Positions 26,240 to 34,792 of a stretch of DNA of 64,000 nt are shown one piece after another. Below the pieces are notes generated by a model. It did not search any database and was not told where the DNA came from. It worked only from the letters and a program-made list of their open reading frames with translations. How positions within the stretch are numbered: position 1 is the first letter of the stretch; each line of letters begins with the position of its first letter. Source of the stretch: Sulfurovum sp. TSL6 (lineage in GTDB: Bacteria; Campylobacterota; Campylobacteria; Campylobacterales; Sulfurovaceae); the NCBI RefSeq assembly GCF_019972115.1, contig NZ_BPFJ01000001.1, forward strand, positions 124,001 through 188,000, read 5' to 3'. The position numbers and the translations under genes are program-made.

Positions 26240-26275
26240 TTCAATGAATTTTAGTATTTTTTATTGGAACTGACA
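26240..26275 (-). repeat. Right terminal inverted repeat of the element
   Basis: The reverse complement begins TGTCAGTTCCAATAAAAAAT and matches the left end at 31 of 36 positions. Just outside it is the second ATTCT. Confidence 0.88.
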
Positions 26276-26280
26276 ATTCT
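26276..26280. repeat. Target-site duplication, right copy (ATTCT)
   Basis: Matches 22943-22947 directly outside the other end of the element. Confidence 0.85.
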
Positions 26281-26422
26281 CTTCTCCATACTTTTCAAGT
26301 CTCTCATCTATGAGTTTAGTGAGCATTTGACAAGGCCCGCAGGTAGGTGAGTAAAAGTCTATAAAGACCGGTTCATCATTGTTTTTTAGTATGTTTTCAT
26401 AATTTTTATCTGTGAGTTTCAT
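26276..26422 (-). pseudogene. Thioredoxin gene, 5' half, split by the 3.3-kb element
   Basis: 49 codons from the ATG at 26422: MKLTDKNYENILKNN, then FIDFYSPTCGPCQM with the CGPC active site (residues 28-31). The frame leads into the element and would stop after four more codons. The C-terminal half is at 22745-22947. The codon boundary at the insertion (AAT, from the ATTCT duplication) joins in frame to GGG GTA AAA of the other half. Function as it stands is unlikely; intact thioredoxin-like genes are at 28017 and 62250. Confidence 0.9.
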
Positions 26423-26464
26423 ATGGTATTGTACCTATGCTTTCTTTGTTTAGAAACAAATAAC

Positions 26465-26854
26465 TTATCCTAACCTTGGTTCCCAACGGTTAGGTAACAG
26501 TTCATTTAAAGTCATATATTTCTCTTCAGACAGATAGACTTTGGTACTGATGTTCTTCGTATCGACTTGAAATAACAATTCTCTGCATCGTCCACATGGC
26601 GGTCTGATGGAGTCTGAACTTACAGCAACAATCATTTCGATCTCTGTCTCTCTGTGCTTTAGCATTTCTGCAATGGCCGAGTGTTCTGCACAAAACCCAA
26701 TACCACAGGCTATATCAATGTTAATACCTGTGTAGATATTGCCCTGGCTTGTCAAAAGTGCAGCAGCAACGGATCCTGCAGAATAATGATCGCTACTTAG
26801 CGTATATTCTCCGAGTATTCTGTGTGCTTCTTCAATCAATTTTCTTGCGTTCAC
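26465..26854 (-). CDS. Cytidine-deaminase-like protein
   Basis: A 129-residue zinc hydrolase of the cytidine deaminase superfamily. The catalytic block is GIGFCAEHSA (zinc Cys55, proton-shuttle Glu57) and the second zinc block is PPCGRCRELL (Cys87, Cys90). Its size and single-domain form fit tetrameric Cdd or blasticidin-S-deaminase relatives; these cannot be separated by eye. It is probably the original neighbour of the disrupted thioredoxin gene, both on the minus strand, 42 bp apart. Confidence 0.88.
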   Translation of the reverse strand: MNARKLIEEAHRILGEYTLSSDHYSAGSVAAALLTSQGNIYTGINIDIACGIGFCAEHSAIAEMLKHRETEIEMIVAVSSDSIRPPCGRCRELLFQVDTKNISTKVYLSEEKYMTLNELLPNRWEPRLG

Positions 26855-26955
26855 ACCATCCCTTTGTATTTGTAGTTCTACTCTTGGCAGTATATCAAAA
26901 TATTCGTATACTTTGAAAAAAGAAGAAAACAGACTTGTTACAGTAAAATATCAGT

Positions 26956-27174
26956 ATGGAACAACATATAAAATTAGAACTTAAAGAAACGACGGTAGAA
27001 AATCTTAAAAGTTTTTCAGAGATTCTCAACAAAGACATCAACACCATGCTTGAAGAAGCATTGGAAGAGTACTTCGAGTCTCAGCAGCAGAAGCTTATGG
27101 AGAAAAATCTCTTCGACGAGAATGCTATGACGAACCTGGACTTCGATGAATTTTGGGATGATCTGGACATTTAA
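26956..27174 (+). CDS. Small acidic protein, possible ribbon-helix-helix fold
   Basis: A 72-residue protein: a short strand-like start (HIKLELKETTVENLKSFSEI) followed by helices and a very acidic tail (DFDEFWDDLDI). The strand-then-two-helices order recalls MetJ/Arc-type proteins, but this is weak. It ends directly against the GTG of the kinase-like gene, so the two are cotranscribed and probably coupled. Confidence 0.6.
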   Translation: MEQHIKLELKETTVENLKSFSEILNKDINTMLEEALEEYFESQQQKLMEKNLFDENAMTNLDFDEFWDDLDI

Positions 27175-28020
27175 GTGCAAGAGGAACTCAGTGAAGCTTT
27201 AGGCCAGCATGTAAAGCGTTTAGAGTTGCTACAGCAAGGTCAGATAGGCGATATCTACCTAGCCAGTGTAGAAGATCAAAGGTATGTAGTAAAGACTTCT
27301 GAACAGACAGAAAAATTGGCCATAGAAGCTCATATGTTGGAGGATCTGTATGAGGCTAAGATACGTGTGCCTCATGTGATTCTGTCAAAAGGGTCTTTTT
27401 TAGTACTTGAATATATTGAAACTATGAGTCAAGCTAAAACCACACAAGAGATAGAAGCTGCAAAGCTTTTATGCAGATTGCACTCTGTAACCAATGAGAG
27501 TCGTATGTATGGCTATTATTACGACACGACCATCGGTCCGTTCCCCCAAAAAAATGAGCAAACTCAATACAATTGGACACTTTTCCTGGGTCAGATGCGT
27601 ATCATGCCCATGGCAAGACACTGCTATGATTCAGGAAAGATACCAAAACAGATGGTAGAACGCTTAGAAGGATTATGCAGAGACTTGTATAAACGGATAG
27701 ATATGCGTACCATTTATCCTTCCTTGCTTCATGGTGATGTGTGGAGCGGGAATGTGCTTTTTGAGAGAGAGGGGGCTTGTCTCATAGATCCTGCCATCTA
27801 CTATGGGGACAAAGAGATGGAATTGGCTTTCATACTGCTCTTTGGCACTTTTGGAGAGACGTTTTTTAATGTTTATCAGGAAAACCATCCTCTAAGTGAT
27901 GATTTTTATGAAAACAAAGTACCGCTCTATCAGATATACCCACTTTTGGTGCATGTTGCGCTTTATGGCGGTAGTTATGTAGGCGACCTTGAACGTATAC
28001 TTAAAAGGTTAAAAGTATGA
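27175..28020 (+). CDS. Fructosamine/ketosamine-3-kinase family protein
   Basis: A 281-residue APH-fold kinase that would phosphorylate sugar-derived amines on glycated proteins. Motifs: ATP-lysine strand RYVVKTSEQ, catalytic loop SLLHGDVWSGNVLF, metal-binding ACLIDPAIYYGDKEMELAF and LFGTFG. Translation appears to start at the GTG immediately after the upstream stop; no better ATG lies before the kinase core. It overlaps the next gene by 4 bp. Confidence 0.87.
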   Translation: MQEELSEALGQHVKRLELLQQGQIGDIYLASVEDQRYVVKTSEQTEKLAIEAHMLEDLYEAKIRVPHVILSKGSFLVLEYIETMSQAKTTQEIEAAKLLCRLHSVTNESRMYGYYYDTTIGPFPQKNEQTQYNWTLFLGQMRIMPMARHCYDSGKIPKQMVERLEGLCRDLYKRIDMRTIYPSLLHGDVWSGNVLFEREGACLIDPAIYYGDKEMELAFILLFGTFGETFFNVYQENHPLSDDFYENKVPLYQIYPLLVHVALYGGSYVGDLERILKRLKV

Positions 28021-28514
28021 AACAATGGAAGATAAAATCTATCATCAAAGAGATCACTATTATTTTGGTACTTCTGTTTATAGTGAGCAATATCATCAGT
28101 TATATTCGTGCACCTGATCTTGGATCAAGCCAGCTGCCTCAGATAGAAGCAAGGCTTGTAGATGGAAGTACCTTTAGTATTGAGAAGGGAAAACCATTAG
28201 TTATCCACTTTTGGGCTATTTCCTGTCCGGCATGCAAACTTGAAGCACCCAATATAGAAACAGTGTCAAAAGCGTATGATGTGTTAACTGTTGCAGTTAA
28301 TTCGGGAAGTGATGAAGAAGTAAAAACCTATATACAAGAGAATGGACTGAGTTTTAAAGTCTTAAATGATGTCAATGGAGCCTGGACAACAGAATTTAAC
28401 ATAAAGGTTTATCCTACTACATTCATTTATGATGCCAAAGGCAAGTTGAGGTTTACTGAAGTAGGTTATACGACAACTGCAGGATTGCTAGCAAGATTGG
28501 AATGGATAGACTAA
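28017..28514 (+). CDS. Membrane-anchored TlpA/ScsD-type thiol-disulfide protein
   Basis: A 165-residue protein with an N-terminal helix (about residues 12-30, ITIILVLLFIVSNIISYI) and a periplasmic thioredoxin fold. The active site is CPAC in HFWAISCPACKLEAP, and the cis-proline loop is KVYPTTFIYD. It resembles ScsD and TlpA proteins that handle disulfides outside the cytoplasm. It overlaps the kinase gene by 4 bp, ending a three-gene operon. Confidence 0.85.
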   Translation: MKQWKIKSIIKEITIILVLLFIVSNIISYIRAPDLGSSQLPQIEARLVDGSTFSIEKGKPLVIHFWAISCPACKLEAPNIETVSKAYDVLTVAVNSGSDEEVKTYIQENGLSFKVLNDVNGAWTTEFNIKVYPTTFIYDAKGKLRFTEVGYTTTAGLLARLEWID

Positions 28515-28613
28515 CAGATGTCATTGCATAAAGAAATATATCTCCACTCATTCTCAAAGTACCAAAAATAAATTCCTCATTTATAGGTAGTTGCTACTCT
28601 TTATATATTTAAG

Positions 28614-28641
28614 TATATAACGATATAATTTTCGTTATATA
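28614..28641. promoter_or_regulatory. Inverted repeat upstream of modE, probable ModE operator
   Basis: Perfect 10-bp arms TATATAACGA and TCGTTATATA with an 8-bp spacer, 21 bp before modE. E. coli ModE binds ATCGnTATATA-N6-TATATAACGAT; the same half-sites are here but turned outward. Position at the head of modEABC suggests molybdate-responsive autoregulation. The arms overlap likely -10 elements, fitting repression. Confidence 0.7.
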
Positions 28642-28662
28642 GTTTGGTATATAAGGAAAGAG

Positions 28663-29442
28663 ATGGAACTTTCATCAAAGCTTACTTTGGAAATGTTAGG
28701 TAAACCTTTTTTGCTTGAAAAGCGTATAGAACTGCTTCATGCCATTGAAGCACATGGATCCATCTCTAAAGCAGCAAAAGCGGTACCTATGAGTTACAAA
28801 AGTGCCTGGGAAGCGGTAGATACTATGAATGCACTTTCTCCTGAACCGATCGTATGTAGAGAGACAGGGGGTAAAGACGGTGGCGGTACGACGATTACAG
28901 CGTATGGTCAAAAACTCTTAAAAAACTATGCAGTGCTCAAAGAGGAGCATAACCGTTTTTTGGAAAAGTTGTCAGAGCTGACCGATATCGAGAGTGGTGC
29001 ATTTAAGACCATTGGAAGATTGGCCATGCAAATTTCTGCAAGAAATCAGATACAAGCAGAAGTCGTTTCCGTAGACTCTCAAAATGTCAATGCAAACATA
29101 CTTTTAAGGCTGAAAAGTGGGAAAGAACTTCTTTCTACGATCACCAAAGAGGCGGTAGAAAATTTGCATATTGAGGAAGATCAAACTGTGATTGCGATAT
29201 TTAAATCCAGTACAGTACTGTTGTCTATGAAAGTAGACGAAAAAAATCAGGATAATAGACTCGAAGGCATTGTGAGCAAGGTAGACAAAGATGTGGAGAA
29301 TACTAAAGTAGTGGTGGATATAGGAGAGCATGACACCATTGTATCTGTCATGCCTACAGCTGTTTTAGAGAAGATGGAACTTAGTGAAGGAAGTTCTGTG
29401 ACCGCTATGATCAAAGCCAATGACATTATGATAGGGAAGTAA
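28663..29442 (+). CDS. modE: Molybdate-responsive regulator ModE
   Basis: A 259-residue regulator. The N-terminal winged HTH has the ModE/LysR-type helices HGSISKAAKAVPMSYKSAWE and the wing GGKDGGGTTITAYGQ. Two tandem TOBE/MopI molybdate-binding domains follow at about 120-185 (SARNQIQAEVVSV) and 190-257 (NRLEGIVSKV). On binding molybdate it normally represses the uptake operon. GGAAAG precedes the ATG, and the gene heads a modE-A-B-C operon. Confidence 0.93.
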   Translation: MELSSKLTLEMLGKPFLLEKRIELLHAIEAHGSISKAAKAVPMSYKSAWEAVDTMNALSPEPIVCRETGGKDGGGTTITAYGQKLLKNYAVLKEEHNRFLEKLSELTDIESGAFKTIGRLAMQISARNQIQAEVVSVDSQNVNANILLRLKSGKELLSTITKEAVENLHIEEDQTVIAIFKSSTVLLSMKVDEKNQDNRLEGIVSKVDKDVENTKVVVDIGEHDTIVSVMPTAVLEKMELSEGSSVTAMIKANDIMIGK

Positions 29443-29460
29443 AGAGTGAGACAGGTAAAT

Positions 29461-30207
29461 ATGAAGAAGATCGTATTAGGTTTGGTACTAAGCTTCGCTC
29501 TATTAAGTGCAGGCGAGATAAAGATCGCTGTCGCGGCAAATGTAAGTTACGCCATAGAACCACTCAAAACAGCGTTTTATACATTGTCCCCGAAGACAAA
29601 CATAGAAGTGATCCTGGGGAGTTCTGGAAAACTTACAGCACAGATAAAGAACGGCGCACCGTATGACCTCTTTATGTCAGCAAACATGAAATACCCGGAA
29701 GTACTTTATAAAGAGGGGATAGCTGTAACAAAACCTATCGTATATGCACAGGGTGCATTGGCTTATTTGTCTGTAAAGCCACAGGATTTTAGGCAAGGGT
29801 TGAGGCTTTTAACAGAGGATAAGATTCAAAAAATAGCCTTAGCAAACCCTAAAACGGCACCTTATGGTGTAGCAGCGGTAGAGGCTTTGAAAAATGCTAA
29901 GGTGTATGATGCCGTCAAAGAGAAGTTTGTCTATGGAGAATCAATTTCACAGACCGTTACCTATGCAATGACGGCAGCAGATATAGGATTTATAGCGAAA
30001 TCTTCACTTTTTAGTCCACAAATGGCATATCTTAAAGAAGGGATACACTGGAGTGATGTAGATGAAACCTTTTATACCCCTATAGAACAGGGAATGGTGA
30101 TTCTGAAAAAAGCAGAAGGTAACCCTGCAGTGAAAGATTTTTATGACTTTATGTTAAGTGAAAAAGCCCAGGAGATATTGAAAAATTTCGGATATAAGGT
30201 AGAGTAA
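29461..30207 (+). CDS. modA: Molybdate ABC transporter, binding protein ModA
   Basis: A 248-residue periplasmic binding protein with signal peptide (MKKIVLGLVLSFALLSAG), then IKIAVAANVSYAIEPLK and LGSSGKLTAQIKNGAPYDLF, the oxyanion-binding segments of the ModA family. I start at the ATG at 29461 rather than a GTG 15 bp earlier because it gives a clean signal peptide. It lies 18 bp after modE and abuts modB. Confidence 0.93.
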   Translation: MKKIVLGLVLSFALLSAGEIKIAVAANVSYAIEPLKTAFYTLSPKTNIEVILGSSGKLTAQIKNGAPYDLFMSANMKYPEVLYKEGIAVTKPIVYAQGALAYLSVKPQDFRQGLRLLTEDKIQKIALANPKTAPYGVAAVEALKNAKVYDAVKEKFVYGESISQTVTYAMTAADIGFIAKSSLFSPQMAYLKEGIHWSDVDETFYTPIEQGMVILKKAEGNPAVKDFYDFMLSEKAQEILKNFGYKVE

Positions 30208-30906
30208 ATGCAGGAAATTTTTAATGTAACATCCTTAGATCTAGCACCTTTTATCCTTTCATTTAAACTCGCTAGTGTGACAACAGTGATATTGTTTTTG
30301 TTTTCTCTTCCTTTAGCGTGGTATCTCTCTCAAAGCAGATCAAAGACAAAACCTTTTTTAGAAGCCGTTACGGCATTACCGATCGTACTTCCCCCTTCTG
30401 TGTTAGGGTTTTATATTTTAGTCGTACTCTCCCCGAACTCTGCAGTGGGAGCTTTTTTTGAAGATCTTTTGGGTGTGAAGTTGGTCTTCTCTTTTAGCGG
30501 TTTGGTCGTGGCAAGTTGTTTTTACTCACTTCCTTTTATGGTACAGCCTTTACAAAGTGGATTTGAGTCTTTGAACAAACATATGTTGGAGGCATCCTAC
30601 CTTGCAGGGAAGAGTAAGTTACAGACTGTGTTTAAGGTTGCATTGCCAAATATCAAACCTTCACTTATCACGGCACTGATCATTACTTTTGCACATACTA
30701 TCGGTGAGTTTGGTGTAGTGCTCATGGTAGGGGGGAGTATCCCAGGTGAAACGAAAGTAGCTTCGGTGGCTATTTATGAGATGGTTGAGGTGATGGAGTA
30801 TGGTACAGCACATATCTACAGTGCGTTCATGGTTTTGATGAGTTTTATAGTGCTTTTATCCGTGTATATCTTTAACCACAGTCAGCGTAAAATAGGTGTC
30901 GTTTAA
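30208..30906 (+). CDS. modB: Molybdate ABC transporter permease ModB
   Basis: A 232-residue inner-membrane permease with about five helices. The cytoplasmic EAA loop reads [20 protein letters not shown], followed by [20 protein letters not shown], typical of ModB/CysT permeases. It starts directly after the modA stop and overlaps modC by one base. It would form the membrane channel with ModC. Confidence 0.93.
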   Translation: MQEIFNVTSLDLAPFILSFKLASVTTVILFLFSLPLAWYLSQSRSKTKPFLEAVTALPIVLPPSVLGFYILVVLSPNSAVGAFFEDLLGVKLVFSFSGLVVASCFYSLPFMVQPLQSGFESLNKHMLEASYLAGKSKLQTVFKVALPNIKPSLITALIITFAHTIGEFGVVLMVGGSIPGETKVASVAIYEMVEVMEYGTAHIYSAFMVLMSFIVLLSVYIFNHSQRKIGVV

Positions 30907-31592
30907 TGATAGAGATAGACATACATAAAAGACTGCATGGTGCGCATGGTGATATGGATCTTGATGTCAGTTTAGAGATACAAAAGGGTGAGTTTATTGC
31001 ACTGATGGGTGAAAGCGGTTCTGGTAAAACAACGCTGCTTAGAGTCTTAGCAGGCTTAGAAAATGCAGAAGGTAATATTAATGTGGAAGATGTACTTTGG
31101 TTAGCTGATCAAAAAATGCTTCCACCGCAACAAAGAGAGATAGGGTTTATCTTTCAGGATTATGCACTGTTTGAAAATATGAACGTAGAAGAGAATTTAC
31201 TCTTTGTCAATAATGACAAGGTTCTGGCGCAAAGACTTCTTGAGATGACAGAACTTAGCAGATTGTCACACCGTAATGTAAAAGGCCTCAGCGGTGGCCA
31301 AAAACAAAGAGTGAGTCTTTGTCGTGCCATGATGAAAGAGCCAAAGCTTTTACTGATGGATGAACCTCTATCGGCTCTTGATCCTGCAATGCGCACAAAA
31401 TTACAAGATGAGATACTCAAATTGCACGAAACTTTTGGTACCACAACCATTATGGTAAGTCATGATGCCGATGCTTCTTATCATCTCGCTGATCGTATAT
31501 GGGTTCTTGATCAAGGAAAGATCATAGCAGATGGGCATCCTGAAGAGATACTTCTCAAAACTTCTACCGTGACTTATACACTTTCAGTATAA
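30906..31592 (+). CDS. modC: Molybdate ABC transporter ATPase ModC, short form
   Basis: A 228-residue ATPase with Walker A GESGSGKTTLL (about residue 36), signature LSGGQKQRVSLCRAM, Walker B LLLMDEPLSALD and the switch His in MVSHDADA. E. coli ModC is about 350 residues and has a C-terminal TOBE domain; this one ends right after the ATPase core, so molybdate sensing is left to ModE. Last gene of the operon; a hairpin follows. Confidence 0.92.
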   Translation: MIEIDIHKRLHGAHGDMDLDVSLEIQKGEFIALMGESGSGKTTLLRVLAGLENAEGNINVEDVLWLADQKMLPPQQREIGFIFQDYALFENMNVEENLLFVNNDKVLAQRLLEMTELSRLSHRNVKGLSGGQKQRVSLCRAMMKEPKLLLMDEPLSALDPAMRTKLQDEILKLHETFGTTTIMVSHDADASYHLADRIWVLDQGKIIADGHPEEILLKTSTVTYTLSV

Positions 31593-31616
31593 GTTGTTCA
31601 TCGGGGATGAACAACT
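31592..31616. terminator. Hairpin between convergent modC and kinase genes
   Basis: An 11-bp perfect stem (AGTTGTTCATC and complement) with loop GGG begins at the modC stop. T-richness is modest on either side, but its position between two convergent genes fits a bidirectional terminator. Confidence 0.65.
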
Positions 31617-31621
31617 ATACT

Positions 31622-34276
31622 CTATGTGGTTTCATGGATGATCCTATCTTCAAAATAGGTTTCAAAGAGATGATTCAATGCCTCTAAATCTATAGGTTTT
31701 GAAAGGTAGCTATCCATACCTGCACTCATATATTTTTCTCTATCTCCTGCAAGTGCATTTGCAGTGAGTGCGACGATCGGTATATGTGGTTTATGGTTTT
31801 TCCTTTCATAACTTATAATCTGTCCCGTCGCTTCCATACCACCCATCACAGGCATTTCAATATCCATGAATATCATGTCATACTCATTTCTCATACGGTG
31901 TTCAAGCGCTTCTTGTCCATTATTTGCGATAGTGACACTGATCCCGAGTCGATTGAGTACATTGAGGATCAACTTTTGGTTAATTTTATTATCCTCTGCG
32001 ACCAGCACATGTACATTTGTAAAGGTAAGATTCTCTTTCGTCTCTAAAGTATCCTCTTTGTCATTCATCATTCTAAGTGTTTTAGAAAAATTCACAGGCT
32101 TATAGAGTACCTTATCTATCTGTGATTTGTATCGCTTTAGATTTTTTTTCTGGTCTCCTGTTGAGATTACAACGATCTTGGTATCAAGGTCTAGGAACGG
32201 TTTTAGTTCATCATCTCTCTGACGGAATTTATGGTCAATAAAAAGAATATCAGGGAGCTGTGAAGTGCCTTTTAACGCTAAGAGTGATTCATCTGTATAA
32301 CGCTTGATATTTGCGCCTGTGTAAGCGATATAGGTTTCAAGATTTTTGTTAATGTAATAGTCTGTATCTATATGTGAATTAAGAATACCGACAGTGTAAG
32401 AACTCATATCATTGACTTCTCTTTGTGTAGCGCTCTTAGGTTTCTTAAGTGCCAAGGTAAAATAGAAGGTCGAACCTTCATCTTTGACACTTCTAATGCT
32501 CAGTTTCCCTCCCATATGGTCTATGAACTTACCTGATATGGATAGTCCCAGACCGGTACCACCATACTTTCTACTTGTACTGACATCTGCTTGAGAAAAA
32601 GCTTCAAATATTTTTCCTTGTTGCTCCTTGGTGAGGCCGATACCTGTATCTGAAACTTCAAAGTTGACGTTTACTTTATCCTCATTCTCAAAGAGTTTCT
32701 TGATCGATACACTCACTTCACCGTTGGTGGAAGTAAATTTAATGGCATTACTCACAAGGTTCACGATTACTTGAGAGATCTTCGTCGGGTCACCTATCAG
32801 TAAGGTAGGCAGCGTTGGGTCCAAAAAGATGTTAAAGTCAATATGGTTTTCTGCCGCTTTAGCTGCATAAGATTCAACAGCGGATTCAAAGACATCTACA
32901 GGATCAAACTCTATAGCTTCAAGTTCTATCTTCTGTGCTTTGATCTTAGAGAGGTCAAGAATATCATTGACGATGGTCAAAAGATTTTCTCCACTCTTCT
33001 CTATGACTGCAATAAATTCAGCCCGTTCCTCTGGATCATCAGTCTCTTTGAGTAATTGTGTAAATCCAAGAATACCATTCAGAGGTGTACGTATTTCATG
33101 GGACATACTGGCAAGAAAGAGGTCTTTGGTCTGATTGCCGTCTTGAATGGTTTTGAGCAAAAATTTATAGATATAGTCAAATTTACCATTGCGGATCAAC
33201 TTTTGAAGCTCTCTTTGTTGGTTTTCATTCAATACCAGTTTTATATCCTTTAATGTCTCTTCGGAAATTTCTGTATTATTTTGTATCTTGGATTGTATTT
33301 TGGAATATAAGCTAAAAAGTTTAAGCAATACAAGTAATAGTATGAATGTTGATCCTCCATACCATGCAAGGATCTTTTCATGTTGTGTGACCGTTTCCTT
33401 GTTTATTTTTTGGATCTGGGTACGTAGTAGTGATTGTACTTTGTTAAAGTAGTCCATTTTTATATCTATCTGGTTTGACCACCCAAGGTGAGAAACAGAG
33501 TATTTTCCTGATCTTGCTTCATAGGAGATCATGTCGCGTTCTTCAGCAATGATAGTGTTGAACTTCTCTACTGAAAGTAGTTCACCCAGTTTTAACGCTA
33601 TGGTACTGTCTGCTACTGTATGAAACTGGGGTAAGGTATCTTTGCTTATAAACCGATCCCAAAGTTCTCTCTCTACATAACTCATTTTTCTTGATTCCAG
33701 TAAGATGGAAGAGATCAGTAGATTCTCCTGTACGGTGTTCTCTTTCAGGGCAGTATACTTTTGATACATCATCAGATAACTTTGCTTCACCTCAGACTTT
33801 TCATCAGCAGCAACCTTTTGTAGTACCTCTGACAATGGGCCAAAAATTTGCTCATGATAGGCATGCAAAAAAATGTCATTATAATTATCATTTAAACTAT
33901 CCACATCTCTTCTAACAAGTTCCAGTGCTTTAGTAGCGTGTCGAATAAATTTACTATAGTGTGTAAAATGATCGTTCTGTTTGATAAATGTATCTAATTT
34001 CAATAGATTTTGATCTGTGTTATTCCTTAGTTCTTTCAGTTTCCTAAAATCATTTTTTTTATGTGTGACGAAGTACGTAGCGCTCTGTATTCTTTCATTG
34101 ATGATATTGTCTAAAACAGATTCGAAATACTCTACAAAAAAAGAAACCTTCGTATTGTTTTGTGCACTCATATATTTTTGATAAGAGAGATAGGTATGAT
34201 AAGAGGTCATACCTGTGATACCTATAATCATAATTATGAGTAGGCTAAGTATAAATTTATTTTTCAATATCTTCAC
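31622..34276 (-). CDS. Hybrid sensor histidine kinase, BarA-like, with two receiver domains
   Basis: An 884-residue inner-membrane kinase. Transmembrane helices lie near residues 8-28 and 310-330 around a long all-helical sensor region, possibly DAHL-like. HisKA has SMSHEIRTPLNGILGF (phospho-His about residue 390). HATPase_c follows (NLVSNAIKF, DTGIGL, GGTGLGLSI). Then comes a degenerate receiver (PDILFID but no clear phospho-site setting) and an intact receiver (VLVAEDNKINQKL, MDIEMPVMGG, Asp about 803, SKPI). No response regulator lies alongside. The stimulus is unknown; proximity to mod genes is probably incidental. Confidence 0.88.
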   Translation of the reverse strand: MKILKNKFILSLLIIMIIGITGMTSYHTYLSYQKYMSAQNNTKVSFFVEYFESVLDNIINERIQSATYFVTHKKNDFRKLKELRNNTDQNLLKLDTFIKQNDHFTHYSKFIRHATKALELVRRDVDSLNDNYNDIFLHAYHEQIFGPLSEVLQKVAADEKSEVKQSYLMMYQKYTALKENTVQENLLISSILLESRKMSYVERELWDRFISKDTLPQFHTVADSTIALKLGELLSVEKFNTIIAEERDMISYEARSGKYSVSHLGWSNQIDIKMDYFNKVQSLLRTQIQKINKETVTQHEKILAWYGGSTFILLLVLLKLFSLYSKIQSKIQNNTEISEETLKDIKLVLNENQQRELQKLIRNGKFDYIYKFLLKTIQDGNQTKDLFLASMSHEIRTPLNGILGFTQLLKETDDPEERAEFIAVIEKSGENLLTIVNDILDLSKIKAQKIELEAIEFDPVDVFESAVESYAAKAAENHIDFNIFLDPTLPTLLIGDPTKISQVIVNLVSNAIKFTSTNGEVSVSIKKLFENEDKVNVNFEVSDTGIGLTKEQQGKIFEAFSQADVSTSRKYGGTGLGLSISGKFIDHMGGKLSIRSVKDEGSTFYFTLALKKPKSATQREVNDMSSYTVGILNSHIDTDYYINKNLETYIAYTGANIKRYTDESLLALKGTSQLPDILFIDHKFRQRDDELKPFLDLDTKIVVISTGDQKKNLKRYKSQIDKVLYKPVNFSKTLRMMNDKEDTLETKENLTFTNVHVLVAEDNKINQKLILNVLNRLGISVTIANNGQEALEHRMRNEYDMIFMDIEMPVMGGMEATGQIISYERKNHKPHIPIVALTANALAGDREKYMSAGMDSYLSKPIDLEALNHLFETYFEDRIIHETT

Positions 34277-34792
34277 GTCGATCCTTTTAATAGCTTTTAC
34301 TAGTGTAAAGTGTTAGGAGTATATCTCTATCAATAAAGAGAATTTAAGTATATGCTTGATTGTGTTTTTTATAATTTCAACCATATTGAATTCCTTTATT
34401 TTTAAAATAATTGAAGCCATGTAAATGAAGATAGAATATGTAGGACAGTCCAAGGGTGTATTCCATTGTGCAGTCTGGCGATCTTTTTTTGGAAAGACCC
34501 ATGACTTTCTGTCCTTGTTTCACAACAAGTTTAGCTTTTCAACATTTTTACCTTCAAAAATTATACTAAGATAAGATTTAAAAAGCGTTATATAGAAGTA
34601 TTTAAGTTTATAATTTAAGTCATGATAATACAAATGGTGGCAAGTAAGCTTTTATAACTGATATGAAGATATCCAATATTCGTGATGAAAATGTTTTAGA
34701 TGTTACAATATATATCATCCGTCGAGCCTTTTTGGGCTATATTAAAACTAATAGAGTAAAATATCGATCATTATAGAGAGCAAAGGAAAAAA
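34277..34792. other. Intergenic region of about 515 bp
   Basis: Between the divergent kinase and phnA genes, presumably with both promoters. A 49-codon ORF starting at 34425 has no convincing ribosome site or recognisable product. A small stem (AGCC-TTTTT-GGGCT) is at about 34719-34732. No repeat copies or RNA genes seen. Confidence 0.4.

Larger units (their letters stand above)
22948..26275. mobile_element. Transposase-less TIR element with a cassette-like gene array
   Basis: A 3,328-bp insertion in a thioredoxin gene. Its ends are 36-bp inverted repeats (31/36 identical) that begin TGTCAGTTCCAA, and it is flanked by the 5-bp duplication ATTCT. Inside are five genes in both orientations: an anchored membrane protein, a signal-peptide protein, a 48-aa secreted peptide and two lipoproteins. 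Six copies of a palindrome (arms AAAACCTTATAAA and complement) separate them. No transposase, integrase or resolvase is encoded, so movement would need help in trans. The 5-bp duplication and TGT...ACA ends resemble Tn7/Tn402-type elements, but the family is not established. Confidence 0.88.

Noticed and set aside
26240-26464. Second independent short thioredoxin gene
   Set aside because: The 49 codons stop shortly inside the element and join exactly in frame to the fragment at 22.9 kb, so it is half of one gene.
34425-34574. 49-codon ORF in the kinase-phnA gap
   Set aside because: No ribosome site and a composition like noncoding DNA.
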